DNA of 64,000 bases from NCBI GenBank assembly GCA_029204225.1, contig MU832076.1:1-64000 (forward strand). Reading direction: 5' to 3'. Below, one piece after another: positions 12,599 through 22,592 of this stretch; position 1 is the first letter of the stretch; each line of letters begins with the position of its first letter. The notes under the pieces are model-generated. The model was not told the origin of the DNA and did no database searches. It saw only the letters and a program-made list of their open reading frames with translations. A program made the position numbers and the translations under genes. Source of the stretch: Diphasiastrum complanatum (lineage: Eukaryota > Streptophyta > Lycopodiopsida > Lycopodiales > Lycopodiaceae).

Positions 12599-13365
12599 GA
12601 TATCTGATAGCAATGTGTTTCATCCTAGGATGAAACACTAGATCCTTCGTCAGATATATGGTAGATGTGTTATCCATGAGTAGCAGCGGCTCATTGGAGT
12701 TCTCTCCCAATGCATCAAGGAGCTATTTGAGCCATGTAAACTCATACGCCATCTTGGCTGCTGCAACATACTCTATTTCGCAGGATGATTGCGCAGTCAT
12801 GGTCTGCTTCTTGCTGACCCATATCACAGCTACACCGACTGCTATTGTGCATCCTTCTGAGATGCTTGTGCAGTCATCTTTCAAGGATGCCCAACTTGTA
12901 TCGTTGTAGGATTTGATCAAGAATCCTTCATGCTGAGAGAAATACGGCCCATAATCCTTCGTCTGTTGAAGGTACTGTAGAATTCTCTTTGTTATCTTCC
13001 AGTGCATAGGGCCTGGATATTGAACTGGCTCATTATGAAAACTGCATAAGCAATGTCAGGGTGTGTATTATCTGCCAAGTACATGAGTGATCCGATCAAC
13101 CTCCTGTAGGGCACGTTCTGCATGGCTTCCTACTCTTTTGCATTTTGCAGGCAGTCCTTTTTTGTCAGAATCGTTTCAGACACCATTGGTGTGTTAGCTC
13201 CCTTGCAGTCTGTCATTTGAAAATCATCAATGAGTTTTTGGATGCATCTTGACTGGTGAAGATACAACTTTCCTTCGTCAAGATCTTTGTCAACCTGCAA
13301 TCCTAGGTAGCATCTTGCTTCCCTTAGGTCTGATATCTCAAAATGTTGTGAAATATCATGCTTCA
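12599..13365 (-). pseudogene. Copia-C reverse transcriptase end and RNase H
   Basis: The minus strand encodes KHDISQHFEISDL and ARCYLGLQVD, typical of the RT thumb/connection region of copia polyproteins. The RNase H region follows (SYNDTSWA, WVSKKQTMTAQSS, HPRMKHIAIRY). Stops and frame changes near 13,008-13,130 show it is inactive. Its frame continues directly from 15,360 once Copia-D and one CTTCA target duplication are removed. Confidence 0.85.
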
Positions 13366-13983
13366 TGTGAAAGATTCAACTAGTTTGATCATATTTGCTA
13401 TATTTTCATATTTGGCATATTGAGGCCAACTTTGTTTTTAGACTTAGAGATTGGCTTTTCAAAGTTCATTAGTCTAAATGTCATTTGAATAAACACTTTT
13501 TGAAAGTGTTGGAAAGTTAGAAGGCGAGTTTGAGTAGATTCAAATTTGAATGTTGGGTACTTTGAATCTAGACCCAAAAATAATAGGGTTAGCATTTTGG
13601 AGGGAAAGCCAAGTGGCCAAATAGGGTTTGGACCTATTATGAAGGACGTATCTCGTGGAGAGAGTGATATTCTATCTTTTCTATCTCATTTCATGCTTAT
13701 ACATGGTTCTCTTGGAATCTACTATCCATTGGTGCACTCTACTTGTGATTGCATGCAATTCTATGTGTAGAATGATCTATATTTGCTATTTTTGGATCCA
13801 CACATGTGAAATAAAGTAGCTTTCTGGTTTTGTATGGATGGCAACAATACTTTATCATTTCATTCAAGTTTGATCAAGTTCTATTAGTGTTTGCATCTCA
13901 TTTTGTGTATATGCTGATTTTTTCTACAATGGTGAGATTGCTAGTGTATTTCTCTTTCTAACCAAAGATCTTTTAAGTGGATT

Positions 13984-14805
13984 AGATGAAGTGTATGATG
14001 TCTTTGTCAAGTTCAAGAATGCAAGGGAGAACCAATTTTCCACAAAGATCAAGTGCTTGAGAGGTGACAATGGTGGTGTGTACATATCTAACAAGTTCAA
14101 GGCCTTTTGTGATGAGCATGGGATCAAGAGGGAGTATACAACATCAAGGACCCCACAACAAAATGTAGTGGCTGAAAGGAAGAATAGGGCTCTATGTGAA
14201 AGTGCTAAAGCTATGAGGTTAAGTGCTAATCTTGACAAACCATATTGGGATCAAGCTTTGTTGTGTGCCAATTTCTTGTGCAATAGGTGGCCGAGTGCTA
14301 TTTTGGATGGAAGGACACCTTTTGAGATGCTATTCAAAAGGAGGCCGAGTGTAAATTTTCTAAGAACCTTTGGAGGCACATGCTATGTCAACATTACTCT
14401 TGATGATAGGACCAAGGAGGATCCATCTTCAAGAAGAGGTATTTTTGTTGGATATAGTGAGGTGCGTAAAGCCTACAAGGTTTACATTCCTTCTACTAAC
14501 AAAGTGATTGTTGGTAGAGATGTCATCTTTGATGAGGAGAACATTCCAAAATTGTCTAATGTAACATTCTTGATGTTGGTGAAAAGGATCCTACTTTGGA
14601 TGGTGATGATGATGGACCTTCATCAAGTCAAAAGCCAAGGAGAACATCAAGGGAAAGACAAGTACCTGCAAGGCTCACATATAATCAAAAGGGTAAGCAA
14701 ATAGTTTTTGGAGATTATGTTGCTTTCCTAACCTATTTGGATGAACCTACAAGTGTAGATCAAGCAAGGAAAAAAGAGGAGTGGATCCAAGCAATAGATC
14801 TATGA
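13984..14805 (+). pseudogene. Partial copia integrase and linker inside Copia-D
   Basis: The frame starts at DEVYDVFVKFK and runs through the integrase core (KCLRGDNGGVYIS, TPQQNVVAERKNR), the FVGYSEV segment and the linker before RT, ending IQAIDL just where RT should start. It is closely related to the equivalent part of the intact element at 27,829-31,779. The usual GGEY is GGVY, one frame change occurs near 14,570-14,600, and the HHCC region is missing. It is non-functional. Confidence 0.9.
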
Positions 14806-14924
14806 AGAGTGGAACATCTTTTGGAGGATCTTCTTGTGTAGATGGAGCTATGGAAGTGGATGGATGTTATCTTGTTGTAAAATAAAGTAATGTATCTGGA
14901 AAACAAAGTTTGTTCAATGACTTT

Positions 14925-14970
14925 GAACAATACCATTGGTCCTCATGCACGAGGACCAATGGTATTGTTC
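14925..14970. repeat. Perfect 20-bp-arm inverted repeat
   Basis: Arms 14,925-14,944 and 14,951-14,970 are exact reverse complements around a 6-nt loop (atgcac). The right arm and the following roughly 75 bp recur near 18,620-18,720; the left arm does not. This suggests the arm was created by a local inverted duplication at the 3' side of the Copia-D internal region. Confidence 0.9.
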
Positions 14971-15359
14971 TTATTTGGATGGATTGTGACTTGAAATACA
15001 TATTTCATGCTTGACTCTAGAGTTTCATGCAGTTGACTCTCTATCTCATTTCATGCTTATACATACTATCCACTGGTGCACTATACTTGTGATTGCATGT
15101 AATTTTATTTGTAGAATAATCTATATTTTTTATTTTTGGATTCACACTTGTGAAATACAGTAGCTTGTTGGTTTTGTACGGATAGCAACAATAATTTATC
15201 ATTTCATTCAAGTTTGATCAAGTTCCATTAGTGTTTGCATCTCATTTTGTGTGTAGATGCTGATTTTTTTTACATTGGTGAGATTGGTAGTGTATTTCTC
15301 TTTCTAACCAAAGATCTTTTAAGTGGATTGGAAGGCTTAATGATATAAAATCTTTCACA

Positions 15360-17925
15360 CTTCACCTGAGCAATTAGGTCACCTCTTCTGGACAGAATCA
15401 AAGTGTCATCAACATAGACAACAATGATTATGATTTCTCCATCTGTGACCTTTGTATAGACATTGTAGTCGGCCCTCAATGGTTGAAATCCTAAGGATCT
15501 GAGGGTGTGATCCTTCTTCTTATACCACTGCCTGGTAGACTCTTTCAGTCCATATATGCTTTTTTGCATTTGGCAGGCGTAGTTGGCAAAGGATGTACAA
15601 ATGAATCCTGGAGGTTGGTCCATGTAGACCCCTTCATTCAACTTGCCATGTAAGAAGGCGGTCTTTTCATCCACTATTGGATCTTGAGATTGTATGCTGT
15701 TATATATGCAAATAGTAGGCGCATGGATGAATGCTTTATGACTGGAGAAAAGGTTTCAGTATAGTCAACACCATACTTCTGAGAGAAACCTTTTGCTACC
15801 AATCTGGCCTTGTACTTTGATACGTTGCCATCAGGTCCATACTTGTATTTGAAAACCCACTTGCACTTTATAGTCTTCCTGTCTATTGGTAATGGCTCCA
15901 GACTCCAAACTTTGTTTTGCTCAATGGAATTCATCTCGTCTTCCATTGCTTTAATCCACTTGTCTTTATCTGGACAGTTGATAGCTTTCTCATACTTTTG
16001 AGGTTCTCCGCCAAATCCACAAAACTCTTGTGATACATAAGCTGAGCTATCAAGCACAAATATGATAGGTGCTCTTCTTTCTCTCATGGATCTTCTTGGA
16101 GAATCTGCAGTCAGAACGATGGCCTTGCCTTTGTTTTTGCCTTTGTTGACTGCTGAACTATGGTGAGTAGTAGGTATCCTAGGTACAGGTTGCACGTCTT
16201 TCTACTCATCGTCTGAATAGTCTTTCTGTCCATTTGGAATTTGAACATCTTGTTCTGGATACTTAGGGTCTGTTCCTTTCGTTGATGTTGGTAGATCATA
16301 GTAGTCTCTAGTCAGAATTTTGTAGTCGACTCGATCTCCGTCAGCCATTGTCTTTGACTCATCAAATATGACATCTCTGACAGTTTTGATTTGTCTGTTG
16401 TAGGCATGTAGATCCTATAGTATAATGAGTGAACATCATATCCTATGAGGAATCCTTGCTCCACCTTTTCTTCTAGCTTCTTTCTTTTTTGATCTGGAAT
16501 GTGGGCAAATGCGATGCATCCAAAACTGCGGACATGTGTCAGACTTGGTTTGTTGCCCCACCAAACCTCGTGTGGCATGGTATGTGCAACACTAGATCTA
16601 CATGTCCTGTTCTGCAGGTAGTTGGCTGCAGCTACTGCTTCAGCCCATAAAATTTTTGATGCATTTGAATAGGCCATCATGGATCTCGCAGCTTCCATGA
16701 GAGTTCGTTTTTTCTTCTCTGTCACACCATTGTGTTGTGGTGTGTAGGCTGCAATCTTCAAGTGAAGTATGCCTTTGCTGGTGCAAAACTCTGCAAAGCG
16801 TTTGGAGACATATTCTCCTCCTTTGCCCGTTCTCAGTTGCTTCACCTTCTTGTCAGTCCATTTCTCAGCCCAATTCATGAACTTAGTGAATTTGTCTAGG
16901 GCCTCTGACTTGTTGTGGATAAAGTACACGGCTGCAAACTTGCTAAAGTCATCAATAAAAGTGATGTAGTAGTTTGAACCTCCCAAGGAGACCACATCAA
17001 ATGGTCCACAGATGTCAAAGTGTACCAGTTTCAGGAGTTCTTTCATTTTGAAAGAGTCCTTGGTGAATGCTATACATGACATCTTGCCTTTGTTACATGC
17101 ATCACAGGACTTCAAGCATGCGGCATCTTTGATATTGACTCCAGTGAATGCTCCACTCCGGCTAGCATTGTATAGACCAACTGTATTCATGTGATATAGT
17201 CTCCTGTGCCATATAATATCCATCGATTCATTGATCTGGTGAGCTTGCTTTGAAGGTACTCCGATCCTGAGGTGATACAAATTCCCCTTTTGCTTTCCTG
17301 TGGTGACAAGCTAAGTGGTTGCGGATTCAACAACTTTGCAAGTATCACCTTCAAAGGTGATTGTTAGTCCTGCATCTATTATCTTAGCAATAGATAGTAG
17401 GTCCTTCTGAAGAGTGGGCACGTATAGAGTGTCATCAAGCCTTCTGTCTCTTCCTTTGGTGCTTAACCACAGTGCTCCTTCTGTGTGCATCTCATGTAGG
17501 TCTTCTTCTCACCATACTGTTGTCTCGGTTTATTTTTGCTTTTCCATTTGCCTTCTTTGGCTCACTCTGACTACTACTTTCAATCTTGTCTTTGGTCTGG
17601 CTCCCTCTTAGGCTTGAAATTCTTCTTTTTCTTCTCTTTGTTGCTTTAGAGAACTTGATCAGAGCTATCCTTGTCATCAACGTGTTCAAGGGCTTCCACC
17701 TCTTCTCTGATCTCGATTATAGCCTTCTCAAGGGTCATCTGTGGATTTTTAGCAAGCAATGTTCGGGTGGTATGTGAGCTGCTTTTCTGCTGAGACTACA
17801 TTCTCTGTTCCGGAGTTGTGTAGTATAAGGAACAGGTCCTTCATTCTTCTGATGAAGGAGGTGAGGTCTTTACCATCCCATCTCAGCTTGGTCAGCTGAT
17901 CTTCAAGAAGCATAATTTGGCTTTG
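15360..17925 (-). pseudogene. Copia-C gag remnant, integrase and N-terminal RT
   Basis: On the minus strand, a gag remnant (DQLTKLRWDGKDL near 17,900) is followed by the GAG-pre-integrase HHCC region (WHRRLYHMNTVG, CDACNKGK), the integrase core (HFDICGP, TPQHNGVTEKKKRTLMEAARS) and RT (KCKWVFKYKYGPDG, AFLHGKLNEGVYMDQPPGF, YVDD). Long frames are 17,280-16,312, 16,195-15,674 and 15,674 to about 15,360. The second catalytic Asp of integrase is replaced by Gly (LRTGKGGEY, codon 16,825-16,827). Stops and frameshifts break gag and the integrase-RT linker. The primer-binding site and gag start are deleted, so gag adjoins the truncated right LTR. Confidence 0.9.
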
Positions 17926-17934
17926 TGACTCAAG

Positions 17935-18483
17935 GGCAATGTCGCATTTTCAAGGGCAGTGTCGCATTTTTCTCGAAGGCATTTGGAGACAGTGTCGCTT
18001 TTTTCGAAGACCGAAAAATCCGACAGTGTCACTTTTTTCCGAAAGGCGAAAAAGCGCGACAGGCCTGAAAAACATTTTCTAAGGCATTTGGAGACAATGT
18101 CACTTTTTCCCAAAATGCAAAAAAATCCAATAGTGTCTCTTTTTCCCGAAATGCAAAAAAATCCAATAGTGTCTCTTTTTCCCGAAATGCAAAAAATGTG
18201 ACAGTAGGCCAGAAAACATTTTTAAGGCATTTATAAGACAGTGTCGCACTTTTTTGAAATGCAAAAAATGCAACAATGTCGGGACAGTTGGCCAGAATTA
18301 TTTTCTAAGTGTTTTGACTTAGTGTATTTTCCTCATGACCAAAATTGCGAACTGTGTGACGAAACAATTCAAAAATGCAAACTGTTCGAAACATAGTTCA
18401 AAATGCAACAGTAAGGAAAAACAGCAAGGAAAGACTAAGAAAAATACTAAGGCTTTGAAGGATAGAAACTCTTAGTTTCTTCA
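17935..18483 (-). mobile_element. Right LTR of Copia-C, truncated
   Basis: In minus orientation it begins TGAAGAAACTAAG at 18,483, like the piece at 12,501, and continues through a repetitive region matching 11,997-12,345. It ends abruptly at about 17,935 against gag, so LTR end, primer-binding site and gag start were lost together. A 36-bp unit at about 18,108-18,183 is tandemly duplicated in this copy only. Confidence 0.75.
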
Positions 18484-19440
18484 TTTGATACACATTGTTT
18501 GAAAAACTCACATGTAGTTTATCTATTGATTTAAGATGGATTGAATTAGGTGAAGCTCAAAAGGAGAAACTTTCTTTTGGCAAAAGCTATATGAGATGCC
18601 ATGATTCTTACATGGAGCAACTCATGCACGAGGACCAATGGTATTGTTTTTATTTGGATGGATTGTGACTTGAAATACATATTTCATGCTTGACTCTAGA
18701 GTTTCATACAATTGACTTTCTTTGAAGTAATTGAAAAACTATTGCAAAGTGTTTAACCTACTCTTCACAAGAACTCAATGAATATGTACATTAATGACAT
18801 TGTTCGAGAAGTCATGAAAGATATCCTCATAAGGGCTAAAAGTTTTTTGACACTTTGTTGGGACAAATGGCATCATTAAAAATTTGTGGGTCATGTATTA
18901 GGTCAAGAAGGTTTGACATCTCTCTTTTGCAATATAAATTTGGCAATATCTACATCTAAGATCTATCATACTAAAGAAATCTTCTAGCTTTATCTAGTCA
19001 AATAGATTGTCGATCTTGAAAATTAAATATCAAATTTTGATGACAGTCATGCTCACAACTTGAAAAGTCTTATCATTCTTTTTCTACAAACAGGACAAAT
19101 CTAAATAGAAAAACCCTTGTTCTAAATCAATCCATTAAACTCCAAAATTTAGTTTTCTAACATTCTAGACAACACACACAATGTAGGGACACCAACTCAA
19201 TTTTGTGATCTACAAGTATTTCTAGGAGATTATTTTGTGAGTCATTCCTTTGAAAAAACATTAGCAAGCTCTTTAAATCAATCCTCAATTTTGGTTGGTA
19301 GCACTTCTCTCTGGTCTTTTCACCATCTTCTATATGCTAGAAGTTGAAAAGATGGTATCAAAGTCCTTCATCCATTATCATGTTGTCCATTAGTAATTCT
19401 GTTACTAGATTTTGTTCAATGTCAAAACTTCAAAGCATTG
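18484..19440. other. Intergenic or decayed repeat DNA
   Basis: No gene recognised. About 18,620-18,720 repeats the sequence at 14,941-15,043 (gaggaccaatgg, ggattgtgacttgaaatac), indicating another fragment of the Copia-D family. Confidence 0.5.
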
Positions 19441-19600
19441 ATGGAGAATCAATCAGGTGCTAAGATCAAAGTGCTTAGGTGGTGAGTATCGATCTACAAC
19501 TTTCATTGATTTTGGCAAGGAACATGGGATTAAACATCAACTTGCACATGTTGATACATCCCAACATATGTCCTCAAATCACTATCAAAATAGCAAGTTT
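19441..19600 (+). pseudogene. Decayed copia integrase fragment
   Basis: The translation contains CLGGEYRSTTFIDFGKEHGIK and then a degenerate TPQQNG-like segment, the order seen in copia integrase cores around the second catalytic Asp. It is short, with the key Asp lost. Confidence 0.6.
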
Positions 19601-20132
19601 ACTATTTTTGGCCACCAACCAGCTCTAATACTATGTGAAAATTCTAGATCCAAAGATCTCAGGCAAGAATTATTGCACTAACCACTGATTTATCTATGTT
19701 AAACAACTCATTCGCTAGCTTGCTAGGTTGATCAGTCATTAGAGGAGTTCTCAATATCAAAAAGACCCTTTGTAAAAATACTTTTATTTTTTTTCTTTAG
19801 TTTCGACCGTCATCAGGCCCAATCAAAATGCACAGATTTGAAATCTACGTAACGTAGTTCAAATTAACTAAAAAAAAAAAATGCAATATAGAAAACTTTG
19901 AAATTTGTGTCCGGGCAGCATGGACGTATCCCATTGGTTTCTTCTTCCTGTCCGACACATGCTAATCTGCCCGACGTCAATAAGTCAAGTTAAATTTACT
20001 TGACTATGCTGGTTAGTATAATGAAAATTTCTAACTATACTAGTTACAGTTATAGAAATATAGTATGTACAGTTACATAAAATATGGTATACGCAGTAAC
20101 TGTGACTATGTTGGCATTACATTAGATTAAAT
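19601..20132. other. No recognised gene
   Basis: AT-rich DNA with no domain-bearing frame. Confidence 0.4.
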
Positions 20133-21294
20133 GTGATACGAAAAATTGAAATTAAGTATCATATCAGAGAGATTTTTGGCGCCCAAGCTTTGAAAATAGC
20201 AATGGCAAGGAGACCCAGATCTACAATCGATTCTGTGATTCTTTACAATGAGAAAGATGGAGCTGATAACTGGAAGCCAACAAAACATATGAAGAACTCA
20301 TGGGTATTGCTGCATCCATCATCAAAGGGCAATTTTCGACAAAAGAAAAGAGCAAAAATGTGAATGGGAACCCGCACAATCACTTGCAAGAATATTAGAC
20401 ATGATTCACTCTGATGTTGGAAAGCTGCAATACAGAGGAAGATGTCCAAAGGAACTTGCAGATTGTGGTATCTATTTTTATGAATCATTATATACGCCAC
20501 AAACAGATGGATGTTTTGGCAAGCTCGAAGCAATTCCATTGCCTATCTTTCAAAGTGATGAGTGGCCTACTCCGGACAACATTGTTTCTGAATCCTTCAT
20601 ATGCAAGCTACTAATTGATATTAGAAATGCTATGAAGATAAGCATAGGCTCGAAAATTGTTCACCTAAGTTGGTTTATCTCATTACATATATTTGTTGAT
20701 TTTTTCTCGAGTGCTAGTGTTCGTAGGACACCAACTTTATTTGTTTGCAAGGATTTATCAGATGAGACTTTGTCAGATCTCATGGATCAAGGCTGGGATA
20801 GTAAAACAAATAATGACATAGAATGCAGGATTAAAAAGTCCTCAATGATCTTTCGTTATCATATCGAAAAGCAAATGCTCAGTCTCACATTTAGCTACTA
20901 GAGATACAAGAAAATTGAAGGTACATGGCTACCACTGGATCAAGATTTTGAACTAAATGGTCACACAAACCGAATGGAGATAAGCATTATCTACACTGAG
21001 GAATATTTTACTATGGTTGAGGTGGAAGAACATTGGAAGTTTGATTTTATCAGAACAGAGCTCATGCTATTACAAACCAATCTACCAACATATTTCAGAT
21101 TTATCATCAACGAAAGACTCGTAAGTACTTTATGTTTATTGCCATGTCAAAATAGAACAAAATAATAGACAATGTCATGATTTACAATAGCACATTCACT
21201 AATATTTGTCATGTCACAGATGAGAAAAAGACAGAAGCTGATAACGTGCTGCAAAGATCTACCTACAACAATCATCATTGTGGGAGAACAATAG
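20133..21294 (+). pseudogene. Unknown family A, copy 1 (decayed)
   Basis: I do not recognise a named family. Translations in 20,133-20,363, 20,368-20,901 and 20,902-21,120, plus a final small exon at 21,220-21,294, align in order with the second copy at 37.1-38.1 kb. Shared features are G(I/V)YFY, a GS(K/R)VY/VH segment, IRYHI...FSF and a C-terminal P-x-x-F-x-F-x-IN block. Both copies have their last intron after this block (GTAAGT donor) and end in a short basic exon (here RKRQK). Copy 1 has a frame change near 20,350-20,365 and an in-frame TAG at 20,899-20,901. The C-terminal block (LP-x-x-FRF-x-IN) loosely recalls ubiquitin-like modules, which is inference. Confidence 0.6.
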
Positions 21295-21489
21295 TTTCAA
21301 ATAAACTTTAGTACAAATCTGTGTATACACTCTTTCATTCAATAAATGAAAGCCCAATTTGGGCATCAATACATGTATTTTGTGCTCCCAAATTCATAAA
21401 ATGGAACAACATTTGATATATAAATGTATATTTTTCTATGAATTCTATACATGTATTTTTTTTCTATGCTATCTATATATGTTCTGATC
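21295..21489. other. Short AT-rich spacer
   Basis: Convergent 3' ends of the plus-strand family A copy 1 and the minus-strand peptidase remnant. Nothing else seen. Confidence 0.4.
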
Positions 21490-21831
21490 TTAATTTAGTA
21501 CTACTACATCATCCTTTGCACCATCATCAATAAAGGGAGGCTGAAGCCTTGCCCTAGCCAGTATACTCAGGATGATTTCTTGTCTGAATCTGTACACCTG
21601 GCTTGATGTGTACTCAGGAAGTGTAAACTGCAAAATAGAACATTCATGTATTAGTAATGGCTAAAAACATCAACAAAATAGAAAACTAATCATGATTCCA
21701 AAAATAAAAATAAACATAATTTATTACCTTAGAAATATCAACATTTTCTTGAAGGTTGAACCACTCAAAAAATAACTTGGCATTGTATAAGTGTACCACC
21801 CACAACTGAATGAATCATTTTGCTGTGGTGA
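21490..21831 (-). pseudogene. Ulp1-like (C48) cysteine peptidase C-terminus, decayed
   Basis: Two minus-strand exons, 21831-21728 and 21627-21490, have TTTTGCAG acceptors and a GTAATA donor. The first encodes PQQNDSFSCG, matching the Ulp1/SENP catalytic-region pattern Q-N-x(3)-C-G. The frame then shifts by one at that Cys-Gly and continues as WVVHLYNAKLFFEWF, a hydrophobic helix as expected. The second encodes about 45 residues ending in a stop. The catalytic His and Asp region is not found. Ulp1-type peptidases are SUMO proteases and are often carried by eukaryotic DNA transposons. The frameshift and missing N-terminus make it non-functional. Confidence 0.6.
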
Positions 21832-21912
21832 CTGCAAAATAATTTAGCACAAAAAAAATCAATTATCAAACAAAATGAATTAGAATGAAACAATTACATT
21901 AGAATATCGATT

Positions 21913-22392
21913 TCAACATGCCGGTTCAGGTTTCACAAAATCTGTGGTGTCTACGATCTTTGCTCTCTTTGGAGCTCTCTTGGGGGCACTCTGCTTCCTA
22001 GGACGCTTCGTAGGAAGATCAGTCCTATCTACAGGTGTTGGCCTGGGAGCAGAAGGCTGAGATACGTGCAACCTACAGAACCTATCCCTCATTCTCATCA
22101 AGATTTGAAAATCCTTGGGCATTATTGTGACTCTCTTGGAATGAATGGCAAGCAAAAATGAATCTCCAAAAAAAGGACTAAGGTAATCTTCAGCAGCCTC
22201 CTGAAGGCACCGAAGAGCACTGGGTGTAAATCTGACCAGCTGTCCGAGATCATTTCTTGTTATGTTTTGGACAGCACGGTAGAATGGAGCCCTTGGGATC
22301 AATAGCACAGTTGATCTTTGGTACTTGCGTATCTCAGAGAGCCACCTGCTGCGGTTGCACGTTCTATGTCTAGCAGGAGTGGTAATGGCCAC
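21913..22392 (-). CDS. Histone H3-like protein, short tandem copy
   Basis: An open frame of about 159 codons contains the whole H3 fold: EIRKYQRST (alpha-N), PFYRAV, a Leu-rich alpha-2 with LQEAAE, then AIHSKRVTIMPKD (loop 2/alpha-3). It stops soon after VKPEP, so it lacks the C-terminal extension of its neighbour. The first codon of the open frame is GTG, not ATG. A preceding acceptor (tcctcag) and a further upstream ATGGATAGG suggest a spliced first exon, but I could not phase it. It shares 638 bp without indels with 23,074-23,711. It may be a recent truncated duplicate or a pseudogene with no disabling lesion. Confidence 0.65.
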   Translation of the reverse strand: MAITTPARHRTCNRSRWLSEIRKYQRSTVLLIPRAPFYRAVQNITRNDLGQLVRFTPSALRCLQEAAEDYLSPFFGDSFLLAIHSKRVTIMPKDFQILMRMRDRFCRLHVSQPSAPRPTPVDRTDLPTKRPRKQSAPKRAPKRAKIVDTTDFVKPEPAC

Positions 22393-22560
22393 TGCAGGGG
22401 CTGAGGATGAGCCAAGAGAGAAGAAGTCCTTCCTGGTCTACTTTCTCCTATCCATGGATGTGTACTATGGAATAGCGGACTTGCGCGTGACGGGGAGGAT
22501 GAGAACAGAAGGGTGACAAAAATCTCACAGAGGACCGATATGTACGAAAGGAATGTATGG
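21923..22560. repeat. Left unit of a 638-bp direct duplication (pair at 23,074-23,711)
   Basis: It aligns to 23,074-23,711 at a constant offset of 1,151 bp, with about two dozen mismatches and no gap by eye (roughly 96% identity). It spans the 5' part of the H3-like gene and its upstream region. Confidence 0.9.
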
Positions 22561-22592
22561 TGCATAAAACAGGAAGAATCACTTAATATATC

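Larger units (their letters stand above)
13366..15359 (+). mobile_element. Copia-D: 2-kb deletion-derivative LTR element with TSD CTTCA
   Basis: The element starts TGTGAAAGATT (13,366) and ends AATCTTTCACA (15,359), with CTTCA at 13,361-13,365 and 15,360-15,364. Its terminal sequence resembles the LTR start of the intact Copia-A (TGTGAAAAATTGTCAACTAG). Related LTR sequence occurs at about 13,681-13,983 and 15,043-15,333. Gag, protease, RT and RNase H are absent; only an integrase portion remains. It lies inside the RT of Copia-C, whose frame rejoins exactly without it. Confidence 0.85.

Noticed and set aside
12615..12638. Perfect 24-bp palindrome gtgtttcatcct/aggatgaaacac
   Set aside because: On the minus strand it simply encodes VFHPRMKH, a conserved copia RNase H motif, so the symmetry is a coding coincidence.
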